Positions 27,101-34,403 of a DNA stretch of 48,945 bases are shown piece by piece. Every line of letters starts with the position of its first letter. The stretch's first letter is position 1. Position numbers and translations under genes: made by a program. The notes under the pieces were generated by a model. That model was not told the origin of the DNA and ran no database searches. It was given only the letters and a program-made list of their open reading frames with translations. Origin of the DNA: a virus. The stretch spans positions 1-48,945 of IMG/VR virus record IMGVR_UViG_3300042402_003082. The stretch is one strand, 5' to 3'.

Positions 27101-27290
27101 AGTCCTTTGGAGTGAGGAACAGCCGGTTCATGGTTGAGACCAATCGGGTAATACATCTCTCATAACCGTAACCTGCGCTGTTGTAAGCGACGATTTTGTC
27201 GTCTACCTGTACGGTGATTTCATTCTCTACGTCACGTCCAGCCAAGAGTCCGGTCCAGATTAGTGAGGATAGGTCTACAAGCATTCTCAT
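24141..27290 (-). CDS. Family A DNA polymerase with 5' nuclease and proofreading domains
   Basis: 1049 residues from the ATG preceded by AAGGA; an ATG 15 bp further upstream overlaps this RBS. Three PolI domains in order: a FEN-like 5' nuclease (LVDLSSLIW, EADDVIAYL, SADNDL, GDSSDGYPG; about 1-290), a 3'-5' exonuclease (FALDLETT near 320, LAHNAAGFELP, YGVDDVYTC) and the polymerase: motif A SCDLAGQEIRLLAEE (about 784), motif B RNYGKTTFFASAYG (about 853), motif C VHDELVF (about 983). The residue matching E. coli Phe762 is Phe. The replicative polymerase of the phage. Many phage PolA proteins lack the 5' nuclease, so this three-domain form is notable. Confidence 0.95.
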   Translation of the reverse strand: MRMLVDLSSLIWTGLLAGRDVENEITVQVDDKIVAYNSAGYGYERCITRLVSTMNRLFLTPKDLILVEEGMESKSLRTKMLPTYKANRSKRVPGQYEEFNKLKAKLIDVLCKLGANSVTQHGVEADDVIAYLSKTLDGEKMIYSADNDLSVLIGNGTHLLRDEGTDDNPYGDFKHKYITLYKALVGDSSDGYPGAKGFGKVAFKGLLDEFGETGLDAMIGLLEAETLSPLCEDVTSFKPLQKILDAEETVLACWKVAKLYPQNVNTLESPLQWRVGMVQPFSEINDDRLQQWCAQSRLVTEQNYAESVKFLQEKIEETPYFALDLETTVPDDADIWLAMQGKTNRVDVIASTIVGCGICFGDNLQHAFYISVDHAETNNISIEQLDDLLTLLPSDRITLAHNAAGFELPVLYNAFGRTWKGNGWRGFFPNMIDTRIAATYWDENTKHGLKPLTKQLIGYEQVTYEEVTTKNGQQVKMNDLTGLEVVAYGVDDVYTCAGLWNFFRQIMEIEDTLPAFFAIEQKPMYLSALSYVQGNRIDQDRLNVLKHADEATYVNHEVTLNQYLIDVGWEGTQCPQITEITPAVLKEVVPTVLGVPLESRKRKLDLLAEEISEMGMQESELLAEAIRTHDIRAIQAMVERSYTGKPDFNVGSPKQLTHLLYDTMGLPIRLRNKATDTMRKAGIYEGNPKADDDAMSLALKMGDAQGQVKAVLSALTEMKSIKTRQGLYWKPYPDFVHWQTGMIHPSLRQCSTNTRRHSSSAPNIQQLEQGEGVRSVILAHHDQAVVVSCDLAGQEIRLLAEESRDSNMLSAYIGEDKKDLHSFTAAMIKGVSYEAFRAEYTSPDKAISKPANDIRNYGKTTFFASAYGSMAPTIALKLGVEEEVAQGFLDALDRAFPGVNKWKAQVERFAKKHGWVKLIGGTRRHLQSVINSENKWEKAKALRQASNACIQGAGGNQIRTIMCRVWDSNLLDDYDFRFYWPVHDELVFSVGRKDAKEVIPLVHQMMCAQFMSLMPSASSIGIGRSFGDLIEIGEVADPELIGETVAKLF

Positions 27291-27321
27291 TTTGATTTCC
27301 TTCATTTTGATTGAGTTTGAG

Positions 27322-27343
27322 CACCTTGGCCGCAGCCAAGGTG
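27322..27343. promoter_or_regulatory. 9-bp hairpin in the polymerase leader
   Basis: CACCTTGGC/GCCAAGGTG with a 4-nt loop, between the candidate promoter at 27356-27384 and the polymerase start. No T tract. Confidence 0.55.
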
Positions 27344-27355
27344 AAGTGGCATTTA

Positions 27356-27384
27356 ATATGAATCCAGATATGAAATAATGTCAG
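27356..27384 (-). promoter_or_regulatory. Candidate promoter for the DNA polymerase gene
   Basis: CTGACA (27379-27384) overlapping the dNMP kinase stop codon, 17-bp spacer, TCATAT (27356-27361). Weaker match to the same family. Confidence 0.45.
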
Positions 27385-27917
27385 AACTTTTGGCTAAACA
27401 AGTGCTCCACCAAGGTGGCTGCCAGCCTTGTCAAATCTCCAATTGATCCGGTATTCAGGAGGTTGATGTCTTTTTCATGAAAGGCAATACCATTTTCAGA
27501 GACGTGAGCATTCACCGGCGCGACACCGGGCCGGGTGAGGTGGATGATGGTTCCACCTTGCTCACGTACCCAGACCGCTTCGTCTTCAAACCGGACATCA
27601 GTGATGTAGATCGGGGTATCAGGCGGAAGAAGAGCGAGACGCTGTTCCAGACGCTTGACCCATATATCGGACCCTGCCCAAGTCTTGAGCTCACTAAACT
27701 TCTGGAACATTTGGCGAGGCGAGAGACCCCATCTTGGGTCAATTTGTTCTTTCTCTTCACGCTCCCCCGTCTGAGCCTCACTCAGGTTAAAAACAACCTG
27801 ACACGCCAACTTGATCGGGTCGGCAAAGGCGAGTGACACACCGCCTGTTTGTTCCCACATTAAAGAAGCCAGAGTGTCTTTTCCTACTCCGGCTTTACCG
27901 GTTATTGCTATCAACAT
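27381..27917 (-). CDS. Deoxynucleoside monophosphate kinase
   Basis: 178 residues. P-loop GKAGVGKDT (7-15), an acceptor region with Asp/Arg (FADPIKL, RQMFQKF), and YITDVRFEDE typical of phage dNMP kinases of the T4 gp1 type. Phosphorylates dNMPs to dNDPs for phage DNA synthesis. The ATG directly follows the previous stop codon, with AAGGA inside the end of that gene. Confidence 0.9.
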   Translation of the reverse strand: MLIAITGKAGVGKDTLASLMWEQTGGVSLAFADPIKLACQVVFNLSEAQTGEREEKEQIDPRWGLSPRQMFQKFSELKTWAGSDIWVKRLEQRLALLPPDTPIYITDVRFEDEAVWVREQGGTIIHLTRPGVAPVNAHVSENGIAFHEKDINLLNTGSIGDLTRLAATLVEHLFSQKF

Positions 27918-27918
27918 G

Positions 27919-28860
27919 TTAAAGTAAATCCTTTATAATTTCATTAAGCATTGCTTGGTGAGACACACTCTCAAGAGTGTCGGATAAGGCTAGGTAAGCC
28001 TGGAACTTTTCATTAAACTCCTCTTTAGATAGGTAGAGTGGGACTAAGTACCGTGATAAGTTGTCTATGGGTGTGGGTATATTATCAATCATTTCTTGAC
28101 AATTTTGCACTACTAACCGACTTATTTTGCGTAACCCCACTTCCGCCTCATCATTCACATCTCCGTTGATCAGATGATCGAAGAAGGTGTAGGGCCGCTC
28201 AAACACCCGTGTGGCAGCCATTAGACCTAATACGGCTTCCATTTTCTCCTGAATTTCAGCGATAGGTTGGCGTCGGATTTTACGCTTTAGCGCGTAAGCC
28301 CAATCTCCTTGTACAGCGACGACTTTTGGCTTAAGCAGAAGGTCGTCAAACCGGACAATATCACCAGCCCAAACAGGGTCATAGCCGGGTAACGTCGCAA
28401 ACCCGTCTATAAAACCAAGCGGCTCGTAACCGGGCAGAAATAAATCCCGATCAGTAATCACTAAAGGTTGGCGGAGCGTGCGTCGGGTATGGTAGAAGGC
28501 AAGGGAAACAAGGTAGATCGGCTGGGATAAATCCCAATTATGTGGGTTGAAGTAGGATTTTTCGCTTCGTATCCCTAACTTGCTGATGACTTGCTGTAAG
28601 GCGCTCCGGACGGGTTCGCGGAGATAGAACTTTGTGTGCATTGCAAACTCAAGAGCTTCTTTGGCTTCCTTTGAGTTCTGGTAGCTGACGGTCATTAGAA
28701 GGTCGTCATAACAGACTCCCCCGCAGCCTCCGCCTATCAAGGGAGGTAATTCGACTTCAACTTGCAGTTTCCGCCTGCCTTGCTCTGCGTCCTGTTTGTC
28801 TGGCATGGGAAAGTATTTGAGAAATTCGGTTCGTATGGCAAGTTCTTTCCATCTGAGCAT
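27919..28860 (-). CDS. Hypothetical protein, 313 residues
   Basis: No domain recognised. A Gly-rich loop (LIGGGCGGVCYDD near 42) is followed by alpha/beta regions (LVITDRDLFLPGYEPLGFIDG) and a helical C-terminus. Start supported by AAGGACTCAG. Placed between SSB/exonuclease genes and dNMP kinase, so a replication or nucleotide-metabolism role is likely but unproved. Confidence 0.75.
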   Translation of the reverse strand: MLRWKELAIRTEFLKYFPMPDKQDAEQGRRKLQVEVELPPLIGGGCGGVCYDDLLMTVSYQNSKEAKEALEFAMHTKFYLREPVRSALQQVISKLGIRSEKSYFNPHNWDLSQPIYLVSLAFYHTRRTLRQPLVITDRDLFLPGYEPLGFIDGFATLPGYDPVWAGDIVRFDDLLLKPKVVAVQGDWAYALKRKIRRQPIAEIQEKMEAVLGLMAATRVFERPYTFFDHLINGDVNDEAEVGLRKISRLVVQNCQEMIDNIPTPIDNLSRYLVPLYLSKEEFNEKFQAYLALSDTLESVSHQAMLNEIIKDLL

Positions 28861-28896
28861 TCTGAGTCCTTTCTAAAAATTTTGTCACAATTGAAA

Positions 28897-28922
28897 GAGG
28901 CAACCGAAGTTGCCTCTTTTTT
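28897..28922. terminator. Bidirectional intrinsic terminator-like hairpin
   Basis: 8-bp stem GAGGCAAC/GTTGCCTC. The - strand loop is TTCG (stable cUUCGg) followed by TTTC; on the + strand the hairpin is followed by six T. Located between the 94-residue and 313-residue genes. Terminates or attenuates - strand transcription and blocks antisense reading. Confidence 0.8.
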
Positions 28923-28944
28923 ACAGCTCACTACCTGTGACGAA

Positions 28945-29229
28945 TCAGGCGGCAGCTTGTTCTGGATTGCCCATCTGTGCAGCCTTGCTCTCCAGGTACT
29001 GGTCCCACTTGGAGATCAGATCAAGCACGCGCTTGATGCCGGGGTTACGCTTGATTTTGCCTTCAGTCTTTCCTGGGACGGTCAGCGGAATGCCAGCAAA
29101 AGCACAGAAGCCGTCGATCTCGGCACGCAGGCCAAGTGTGGATTCGTAGGCGTTAGCGTCAGCCTCGTTGCTGAACTTCTTGCCGTCAGAGGTGGTGAAG
29201 ATTTTGGTTTCGGTTACAACAATAGCCAT
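28945..29229 (-). CDS. Small conserved phage protein
   Basis: 94 residues; RBS AAGGAAAT. Contains KIFTTSDGKKFSNEADANAYE, a short beta-hairpin/helix pattern seen in several small phage proteins that read a substrate or act as adaptors; function unknown. Followed by the bidirectional terminator. Confidence 0.75.
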   Translation of the reverse strand: MAIVVTETKIFTTSDGKKFSNEADANAYESTLGLRAEIDGFCAFAGIPLTVPGKTEGKIKRNPGIKRVLDLISKWDQYLESKAAQMGNPEQAAA

Positions 29230-29238
29230 GATATTTCC

Positions 29239-29910
29239 TTAAAGATTAAAAGTAGTTACAAAAGTGTGACGCAAGTTATCGTCCATGTTGGTCATGTTTC
29301 CCATGGCCCACCGGACGTAAGAAAGGGGGAGATCCTGTATTGGAACGCCCTTGTGCTTCCCAAATGGCATTTTCTTAACCAATGTGGGAAGCTGGTTTAA
29401 CTGAAACAACTCTGACACGCTGCTATTCGTGTCTAAGCACATCAAGCGCAGCAGGTTCAACGTAACTTCTACGTCGCCTGCTGCGCTGTGCGCCTCGCCA
29501 CCTTGCAAGCCAAAGTTCTCCCGCAGCGTTTGCAGCTTGTGGTTGGGAGCTTCGGGATACAAGTTGCGAGCCAACTTCAAGGTGCAGAGCGTGCCTTGGA
29601 TGTTCGCGATTCTTTTGAAAAAGCGCACATCAAAGGGGGCATTGTGAGCAATCAACACAACCTCGCAACCTTGAAGCGGACTACCCAAGTCTGCATGAAA
29701 TACGTCGAGTGTAGGACAGGCGGCTACATCCGAATCAAAGATGCCGTGGACCGCTGAGGCTTGCGGAGGAATCGCTTTGCCTGGATTGATCCTCGAATAC
29801 ACCTTGCTCAGTATATTCAGGCTGTCATCCACTTTGGTCCATGCAATCTCTACCACACCATCCATGTGGCCTAATCCGGTGGTCTCTACGTCGCCTACAA
29901 TCAATTTCAT
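29239..29910 (-). CDS. DnaQ-like 3'-5' exonuclease
   Basis: 223 residues. DEDDh exonuclease motifs: VGDVETTGLG (ExoI), LIAHNAPFDVRFF (ExoII), HSAAGDVEVT (ExoIII with His). The C-terminal 50 residues carry a DUF3820-type module (PFGKHKGVPIQDLP and YVRWAMGN). Degrades or proofreads single-stranded DNA in the phage replication module, or trims RNA as an oligoribonuclease-like enzyme. Confidence 0.9.
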   Translation of the reverse strand: MKLIVGDVETTGLGHMDGVVEIAWTKVDDSLNILSKVYSRINPGKAIPPQASAVHGIFDSDVAACPTLDVFHADLGSPLQGCEVVLIAHNAPFDVRFFKRIANIQGTLCTLKLARNLYPEAPNHKLQTLRENFGLQGGEAHSAAGDVEVTLNLLRLMCLDTNSSVSELFQLNQLPTLVKKMPFGKHKGVPIQDLPLSYVRWAMGNMTNMDDNLRHTFVTTFNL

Positions 29911-29935
29911 GCTCTTGGGCCTAATAGGTTAAGGG

Positions 29936-30604
29936 TTAAGCGGCTTGTTCAAACTGTGGGCCGCTGCGTAACGCCGACTTACCTGTCGGGACGTATTCCG
30001 GTTTGTTTGCCGTGAAGGCGGCATCGTCATTTGAGGCCGAATCATCTTCCTCGTCTGAGTCAAAGCCGTTAAAGGCAGTTTCTGCGGAGGTCTGCGAGGT
30101 AAGTTTGACACCATGCTTACGGAACAGAACTTTATTAAATCCTACGGAGACGCCGGCCTTAATACGGCGAGCCTTGTCTTCATCATAAGCATAAACACTA
30201 AGCTCCACTGCCACATAACAGCCTGCGTAGATGACGCCATCTTTTTCCTCCACCGCATGGATAACCCCTTCACGCCGTACATAAGTCGCCGGACGTGCTA
30301 GCGGTTTACCTTTTGCTGAGACTGTGTTCGCTTTGGCATTGATGAAGTATTTGCCGTAGCTATGCTCAAACTCCGGGTCTTCTCCTTTCCGGACCGCCCA
30401 GTTTTGCATCCCTGCGGGGATTTTGGTTCCCCACTTCTCCAGGATTGCGGCTTCCACCGCTTTCTCCAACTTGGCCTCTTCGCCATCATCCAGGGCGAGC
30501 GTCAAGGTGTATTGCATCTTGCCTTGATCGTTAGTCTCTTTGGGTGTGAAGAGTGCGCCACCTAAGAAGCGACCGGCAACCGTGATGTTTGTTGTATTTG
30601 ACAT
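29936..30604 (-). CDS. Single-stranded DNA-binding protein (DUF2815-type)
   Basis: 222 residues from the second ATG (AAGGA 7 bp upstream). OB-fold-like core with a conserved opening (AGRFLGGALFTPKETNDQG) and GKYFINAKAN, then an acidic disordered tail rich in Asp/Glu/Ser (DSDEEDDSASND), the usual partner-binding tail of phage SSBs. Transcribed from promoter P4 as first gene of its unit, with the exonuclease behind it. Confidence 0.85.
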   Translation of the reverse strand: MSNTTNITVAGRFLGGALFTPKETNDQGKMQYTLTLALDDGEEAKLEKAVEAAILEKWGTKIPAGMQNWAVRKGEDPEFEHSYGKYFINAKANTVSAKGKPLARPATYVRREGVIHAVEEKDGVIYAGCYVAVELSVYAYDEDKARRIKAGVSVGFNKVLFRKHGVKLTSQTSAETAFNGFDSDEEDDSASNDDAAFTANKPEYVPTGKSALRSGPQFEQAA

Positions 30605-30656
30605 TTTCATTTCCTTTTCTGTTCAATTTAAGCCGATGTGCGGAATGCACGATAAG

Positions 30657-30685
30657 ATATTAGTCCTGCTGTTTCATTTTGTCAA
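30657..30685 (-). promoter_or_regulatory. Promoter P4
   Basis: TTGACA (30680-30685), 17-bp spacer ending AGGAC, TAATAT (30657-30662). The flanking dyad is degenerate here. Drives the SSB gene. Confidence 0.75.
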
Positions 30686-30702
30686 ACAAAGTGCGGTAGT
30701 AA

Positions 30703-33700
30703 TTACTCCTTTTTTAGTTGCGATGTTGAAGAACTGTCTTCCATAGCCTCTTTGCGGCCTCTGAAGTACTGCACACCCTCTTTGTCGAGGTACTTGTGTG
30801 CAAAGCGATAGACATCAATGTTTGGATCGGTCCGTAGCGTTGGGTTATCCAGCACATGCTCCGTCATCAAGCCGGGGTAAGACTGCATCCCGGCCTTAAA
30901 CGCATCGACATTATCGTAGAGCGACTCCAAGCCCATCGTGCGCTGATACCGTACATACTTGTTGTACACGGCGTTCATGTGCAGATCGACATGATGTGGG
31001 CCTACCGTGTAATCCACTCCTTCTTCCAGCTTCGAGAAGTGATCTTCCAGGCACGACATCAAAGCCAGTGAGCTCATCACTTTGGAGGCTTCTTGCTTGG
31101 TGCGGCCCTTGTTTGCGCCCTTGCCGATGCTGGACATCACGGTGTCTTTCAATTCGTTGATACGGTCTGTGTAGCGCCCATCAAACACCTCATCAAGCAC
31201 TGCACCAATAAAGGTGAGGCCAAGCAGCACCACGGCGAAGTTGTGGATGGGTCGGTCATAAGAGTCAATCGACCCGGTAGCACAGAGGACTTTCTCAGTG
31301 ATCTCCTCTTTAGAGACATCCAGCGCACGCTTGATTTCTTTTAGCTCCGTCTTGTAGAGCGCGATCTCTAACATCGAACGCCCCAATTTTGGAAGGAAGT
31401 GCGAGTTGTTGAACACATGCTTGTAACTCGCTGTCTTGTCTCCACCATTACCGCGTGTCTCTGCGGTGATGGCGACTGAGATCATGCGGTGAGTGAGTGA
31501 GGTAGTTGTCTCTGCCCCCTCACCAATCAAGACGATGGGGGCGGCATTAGCATACGAAACCACATGTACATCTCGGTTTCCTGCTGACCCTCGCAAGGTC
31601 CCACGGCGAATTTGCACACCGGTGTAGTTGTTGTTCAAGATGGTGGTCCGGATCAAGTCCACACGTTCCTTACGCATCGAGCGTGGCTTGAATTCGTCAA
31701 GGATGAGCGGGAGACTTGCCGATCCAGCTACCGCTGCGATCAGCGGGTAGTCTGTGCCCCCACTGGCTTGCGTCTTGGGTGGGACGGTATGGTAGTAAAA
31801 TAGCTTGTTCAGCAAGTCGGTGGTCTTCGATTTGCCTGCTCCTGCAGGTCCATAGACGTGCAGGAAGGGGAACTCCTCCGTCACCTCTCGAATAAGCTGG
31901 GAAATAAACGCGGCACTGTACCAGCCCAACATCAGGGCGACGTTGCGTGCTGAGTTGATGTTGAAGAAGTGATCGAAAAACTCCCGCGACTCTGCGGTGT
32001 TTTCCAACATGGGGGCATGGTGGAGATCAGAACGATACCCGTTTGCATCCATATTTTGCTTCCAGCGGTAGCTCTTGCCCAGCCTAGACAAGACTTGATC
32101 GTGACTGGCCCAGATAATGTCGGTCTGCGGCGGCTTGCCCTTCTCAACGGGTACTCGAATAACGTCTAAACCTTCTCTTCCTGTTATGTACACATGACCT
32201 CCTGTGGTAATAGATGTACTTCTTAATAAATCTGCTAAGGCGGATATTTGACTGTCTGTGGCTTGTACACTGGCACTTGCCTTTTGCATGGACCAACCCT
32301 GAAAGGCTGCCTTGGAGAGTAGCCTGTCTATGGGGAGTTCCTTCACGCCAATAGAGACACCATTCTCAAACACCTCAAGTTCATAACTACATACTGCCTC
32401 ATCGACTAGCGTCCTGAGTTGGACAGGCTGACCTAAACCCAGCACGGAGATACGCTCGTACTCGCCGTCCTTGCGCAGAAAAATACCGTTCTGGGTAACC
32501 CGTATTCCCTTGGTGATTGAGTCGTCCACGTCCGTCTTGCCTGCGGTGGCATCAAACTTCTTGGGGTCCAGCGGTGAGGACTTCCGCGCTTTCGTGGGGG
32601 CTGCTTTATGCTCCGTGCCTTCCTCGTCGTCAGGTTGCGACGTTTCATCGCTTTCGTATTCAGCAAAGCCGTCCAAATCCTGCTCTGGGAGGTCGCTGAC
32701 ACAACACGCTCGCACAGCTCCTGCAGAGTAAGAGTAGCCGGGATTGTCGGCAAAGTAACCATACATCCTGCGAATATCACCAATCCGCTTACTGTAGGTG
32801 TTGTAGCGGTAGCTATCTCCAACATGGTTTTGGCATAACCCTTCGGCTGCGGTAATCAAAGCCTCCTCGGTCATCCCTAACGCATGAGCTGCGATGGCAA
32901 GCTGGGTGGAAAGTTGGTTAAACCCGACTCCCGGCTTGACCTTCTCTCCGCTCAGAATACCCAACACCACGGGAGGCCACTCGCCGTTGTACTTTCTGCG
33001 TAACTCGTCGTTGGTTTTGACGTGATTCTTGCGCTGGCTAAATCGCTTGGTAAAGGTGTCTTTTGCCACCACAAACTTCAACGCCATGTTGACAGATAAG
33101 GTGGGCGGCTCGGGGTCTGGCAAGGTGCGCGGCTGTGCGCAAATCTCGTCGTATAACTCAGGGGTCATTGCTTCAGCTTCTTCTTCCGTGATTCGGACCT
33201 TGTACTTTCCATTAGGTCGTAACACGTTCTCTGTGCGCCACATTCTGCCGCGCCGAGCGGAATAAACCCGCAAGTCCAACGTAGGGACGTAGAGTTCTTG
33301 TGCAATCTCTTTGTAAATGAGCGGCAACATGACTACATCTTTATGCGCCTTCTTCTCGTTAAAGCAGGTGAAGGGGACTTCGATGTGGAACCCCTTCCCG
33401 CCGGTGGCGAACAACTTGCATTGGTCAAGTTGGATATTCAGGTCCCGCAGCTTGCCCATGAATACCTTGAACCCCTCGATGGATTCGCTAATATCCTTGG
33501 CATCAAAGTCTGCATAGAAAGGACCCCTGTACTTGATCTTGAAGATCTCATCCGAGGAGGGTTGGGCGTTTTCACTGAATGGGTTATCCAGATCAAGCAC
33601 CGTTACAAACGCTGGGTTTTGCTCTGCTATAACCCTATCTCGCTCTATATCCAAGGAGAGTATCCAGGTTGTTTCAGGCTGGAGTTGATAGAAGAAATAC

Positions 33701-33714
33701 ATCGTCTTTTTCAT
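30703..33714 (-). CDS. Archaeo-eukaryotic-type primase fused to AAA+ helicase
   Basis: 1003 residues; RBS AGGAG. N-terminal AEP primase: YADFDAK (67-73, catalytic Asp pair) and ATGGKGFHIEV (103-113, nucleotide-binding His), then RGRMWRT. The C-terminal third is a superfamily 3/AAA+ helicase: Walker A GPAGAGKSKTT (about 618), Walker B LPLILDEFKP (about 666). A Ser/Asp/Glu-rich linker (around 355-380) separates them. Provides priming and unwinding at the fork. No separate primase or replicative helicase is seen in the window. Confidence 0.9.
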   Translation of the reverse strand: MKKTMYFFYQLQPETTWILSLDIERDRVIAEQNPAFVTVLDLDNPFSENAQPSSDEIFKIKYRGPFYADFDAKDISESIEGFKVFMGKLRDLNIQLDQCKLFATGGKGFHIEVPFTCFNEKKAHKDVVMLPLIYKEIAQELYVPTLDLRVYSARRGRMWRTENVLRPNGKYKVRITEEEAEAMTPELYDEICAQPRTLPDPEPPTLSVNMALKFVVAKDTFTKRFSQRKNHVKTNDELRRKYNGEWPPVVLGILSGEKVKPGVGFNQLSTQLAIAAHALGMTEEALITAAEGLCQNHVGDSYRYNTYSKRIGDIRRMYGYFADNPGYSYSAGAVRACCVSDLPEQDLDGFAEYESDETSQPDDEEGTEHKAAPTKARKSSPLDPKKFDATAGKTDVDDSITKGIRVTQNGIFLRKDGEYERISVLGLGQPVQLRTLVDEAVCSYELEVFENGVSIGVKELPIDRLLSKAAFQGWSMQKASASVQATDSQISALADLLRSTSITTGGHVYITGREGLDVIRVPVEKGKPPQTDIIWASHDQVLSRLGKSYRWKQNMDANGYRSDLHHAPMLENTAESREFFDHFFNINSARNVALMLGWYSAAFISQLIREVTEEFPFLHVYGPAGAGKSKTTDLLNKLFYYHTVPPKTQASGGTDYPLIAAVAGSASLPLILDEFKPRSMRKERVDLIRTTILNNNYTGVQIRRGTLRGSAGNRDVHVVSYANAAPIVLIGEGAETTTSLTHRMISVAITAETRGNGGDKTASYKHVFNNSHFLPKLGRSMLEIALYKTELKEIKRALDVSKEEITEKVLCATGSIDSYDRPIHNFAVVLLGLTFIGAVLDEVFDGRYTDRINELKDTVMSSIGKGANKGRTKQEASKVMSSLALMSCLEDHFSKLEEGVDYTVGPHHVDLHMNAVYNKYVRYQRTMGLESLYDNVDAFKAGMQSYPGLMTEHVLDNPTLRTDPNIDVYRFAHKYLDKEGVQYFRGRKEAMEDSSSTSQLKKE

Positions 33715-33752
33715 TGAAAGCTCCTGGTGAATAATTTTGGATAGCTAACTGC

Positions 33753-34304
33753 TTACCCAGACACCAGGCTAAAGTCGATGTGTTCGTTTGGAAATAGGGC
33801 TTGCAGTTTGCGTTTTGTCTCAATGTGAACTGTCCCAGTCCCAGGATGAGACAGCGAGGGTTTATGCTGTGTTTTTAGCATGATGGGGTAGGACAGGGAG
33901 CGTGCTTCCTTTCCGTTTGTGGGCCACAATCCATATTGCACCATGGCGGCGGTGGCGGTGAACATGAACACCGGGTAGTCGAAAACGAGGCTGGGAATAT
34001 GATCTATGATCTGTTTCTCGCCACTGTTGAGGTCCTCTACCAAGATGGTTGAACCCTCCTTTGAGGTGCATTCAAAGTCAATAACCTTAATGGCTCCTAT
34101 GATGTTAGGGACAATTTTGTTCCCTTCCCGATTGACGGTCTCAAAGGCAACAAACACCCGATTATCAAAGGCTGCCTCCACTCGTAAATGGCGGTAAGAC
34201 TGGTACAGCTTGCGCTCATCGGGGTCCATCTTGGCTACAAAATCACTAACGTCTTTGTCTACAAACTTAACTAATACAGTCTCTGACTTAAATTCATCTA
34301 ACAA
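33753..34304 (-). CDS. Hypothetical protein behind the SNF2-type helicase
   Basis: 183 residues from a TTG start preceded by AAGGA (spacing 7). The frame is open further upstream into the helicase gene (to 34490), but no RBS-backed ATG/GTG exists there. Mixed alpha/beta (VIDFECTSKEG, PSLVFDYPVFMFTA), no known motif. Start uncertain. Confidence 0.65.
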   Translation of the reverse strand: MLDEFKSETVLVKFVDKDVSDFVAKMDPDERKLYQSYRHLRVEAAFDNRVFVAFETVNREGNKIVPNIIGAIKVIDFECTSKEGSTILVEDLNSGEKQIIDHIPSLVFDYPVFMFTATAAMVQYGLWPTNGKEARSLSYPIMLKTQHKPSLSHPGTGTVHIETKRKLQALFPNEHIDFSLVSG

Positions 34305-34374
34305 TTCTAATTCCTTCTTAATAAGTTTAATGTAATTCAGCCTAGAATAGGCTGTTTTTGCGGCGGAACTAACA

Positions 34375-34403
34375 AATGTAGTCCTACCGTGAACTTCTGT
34401 CAA
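34375..34403 (-). promoter_or_regulatory. Candidate promoter inside the helicase 3' end
   Basis: TTGACA (34398-34403), 17-bp spacer ending AGGAC, TACATT (34375-34380), overlapping the helicase stop. Would drive the 183-residue gene and the primase-helicase. Confidence 0.55.
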
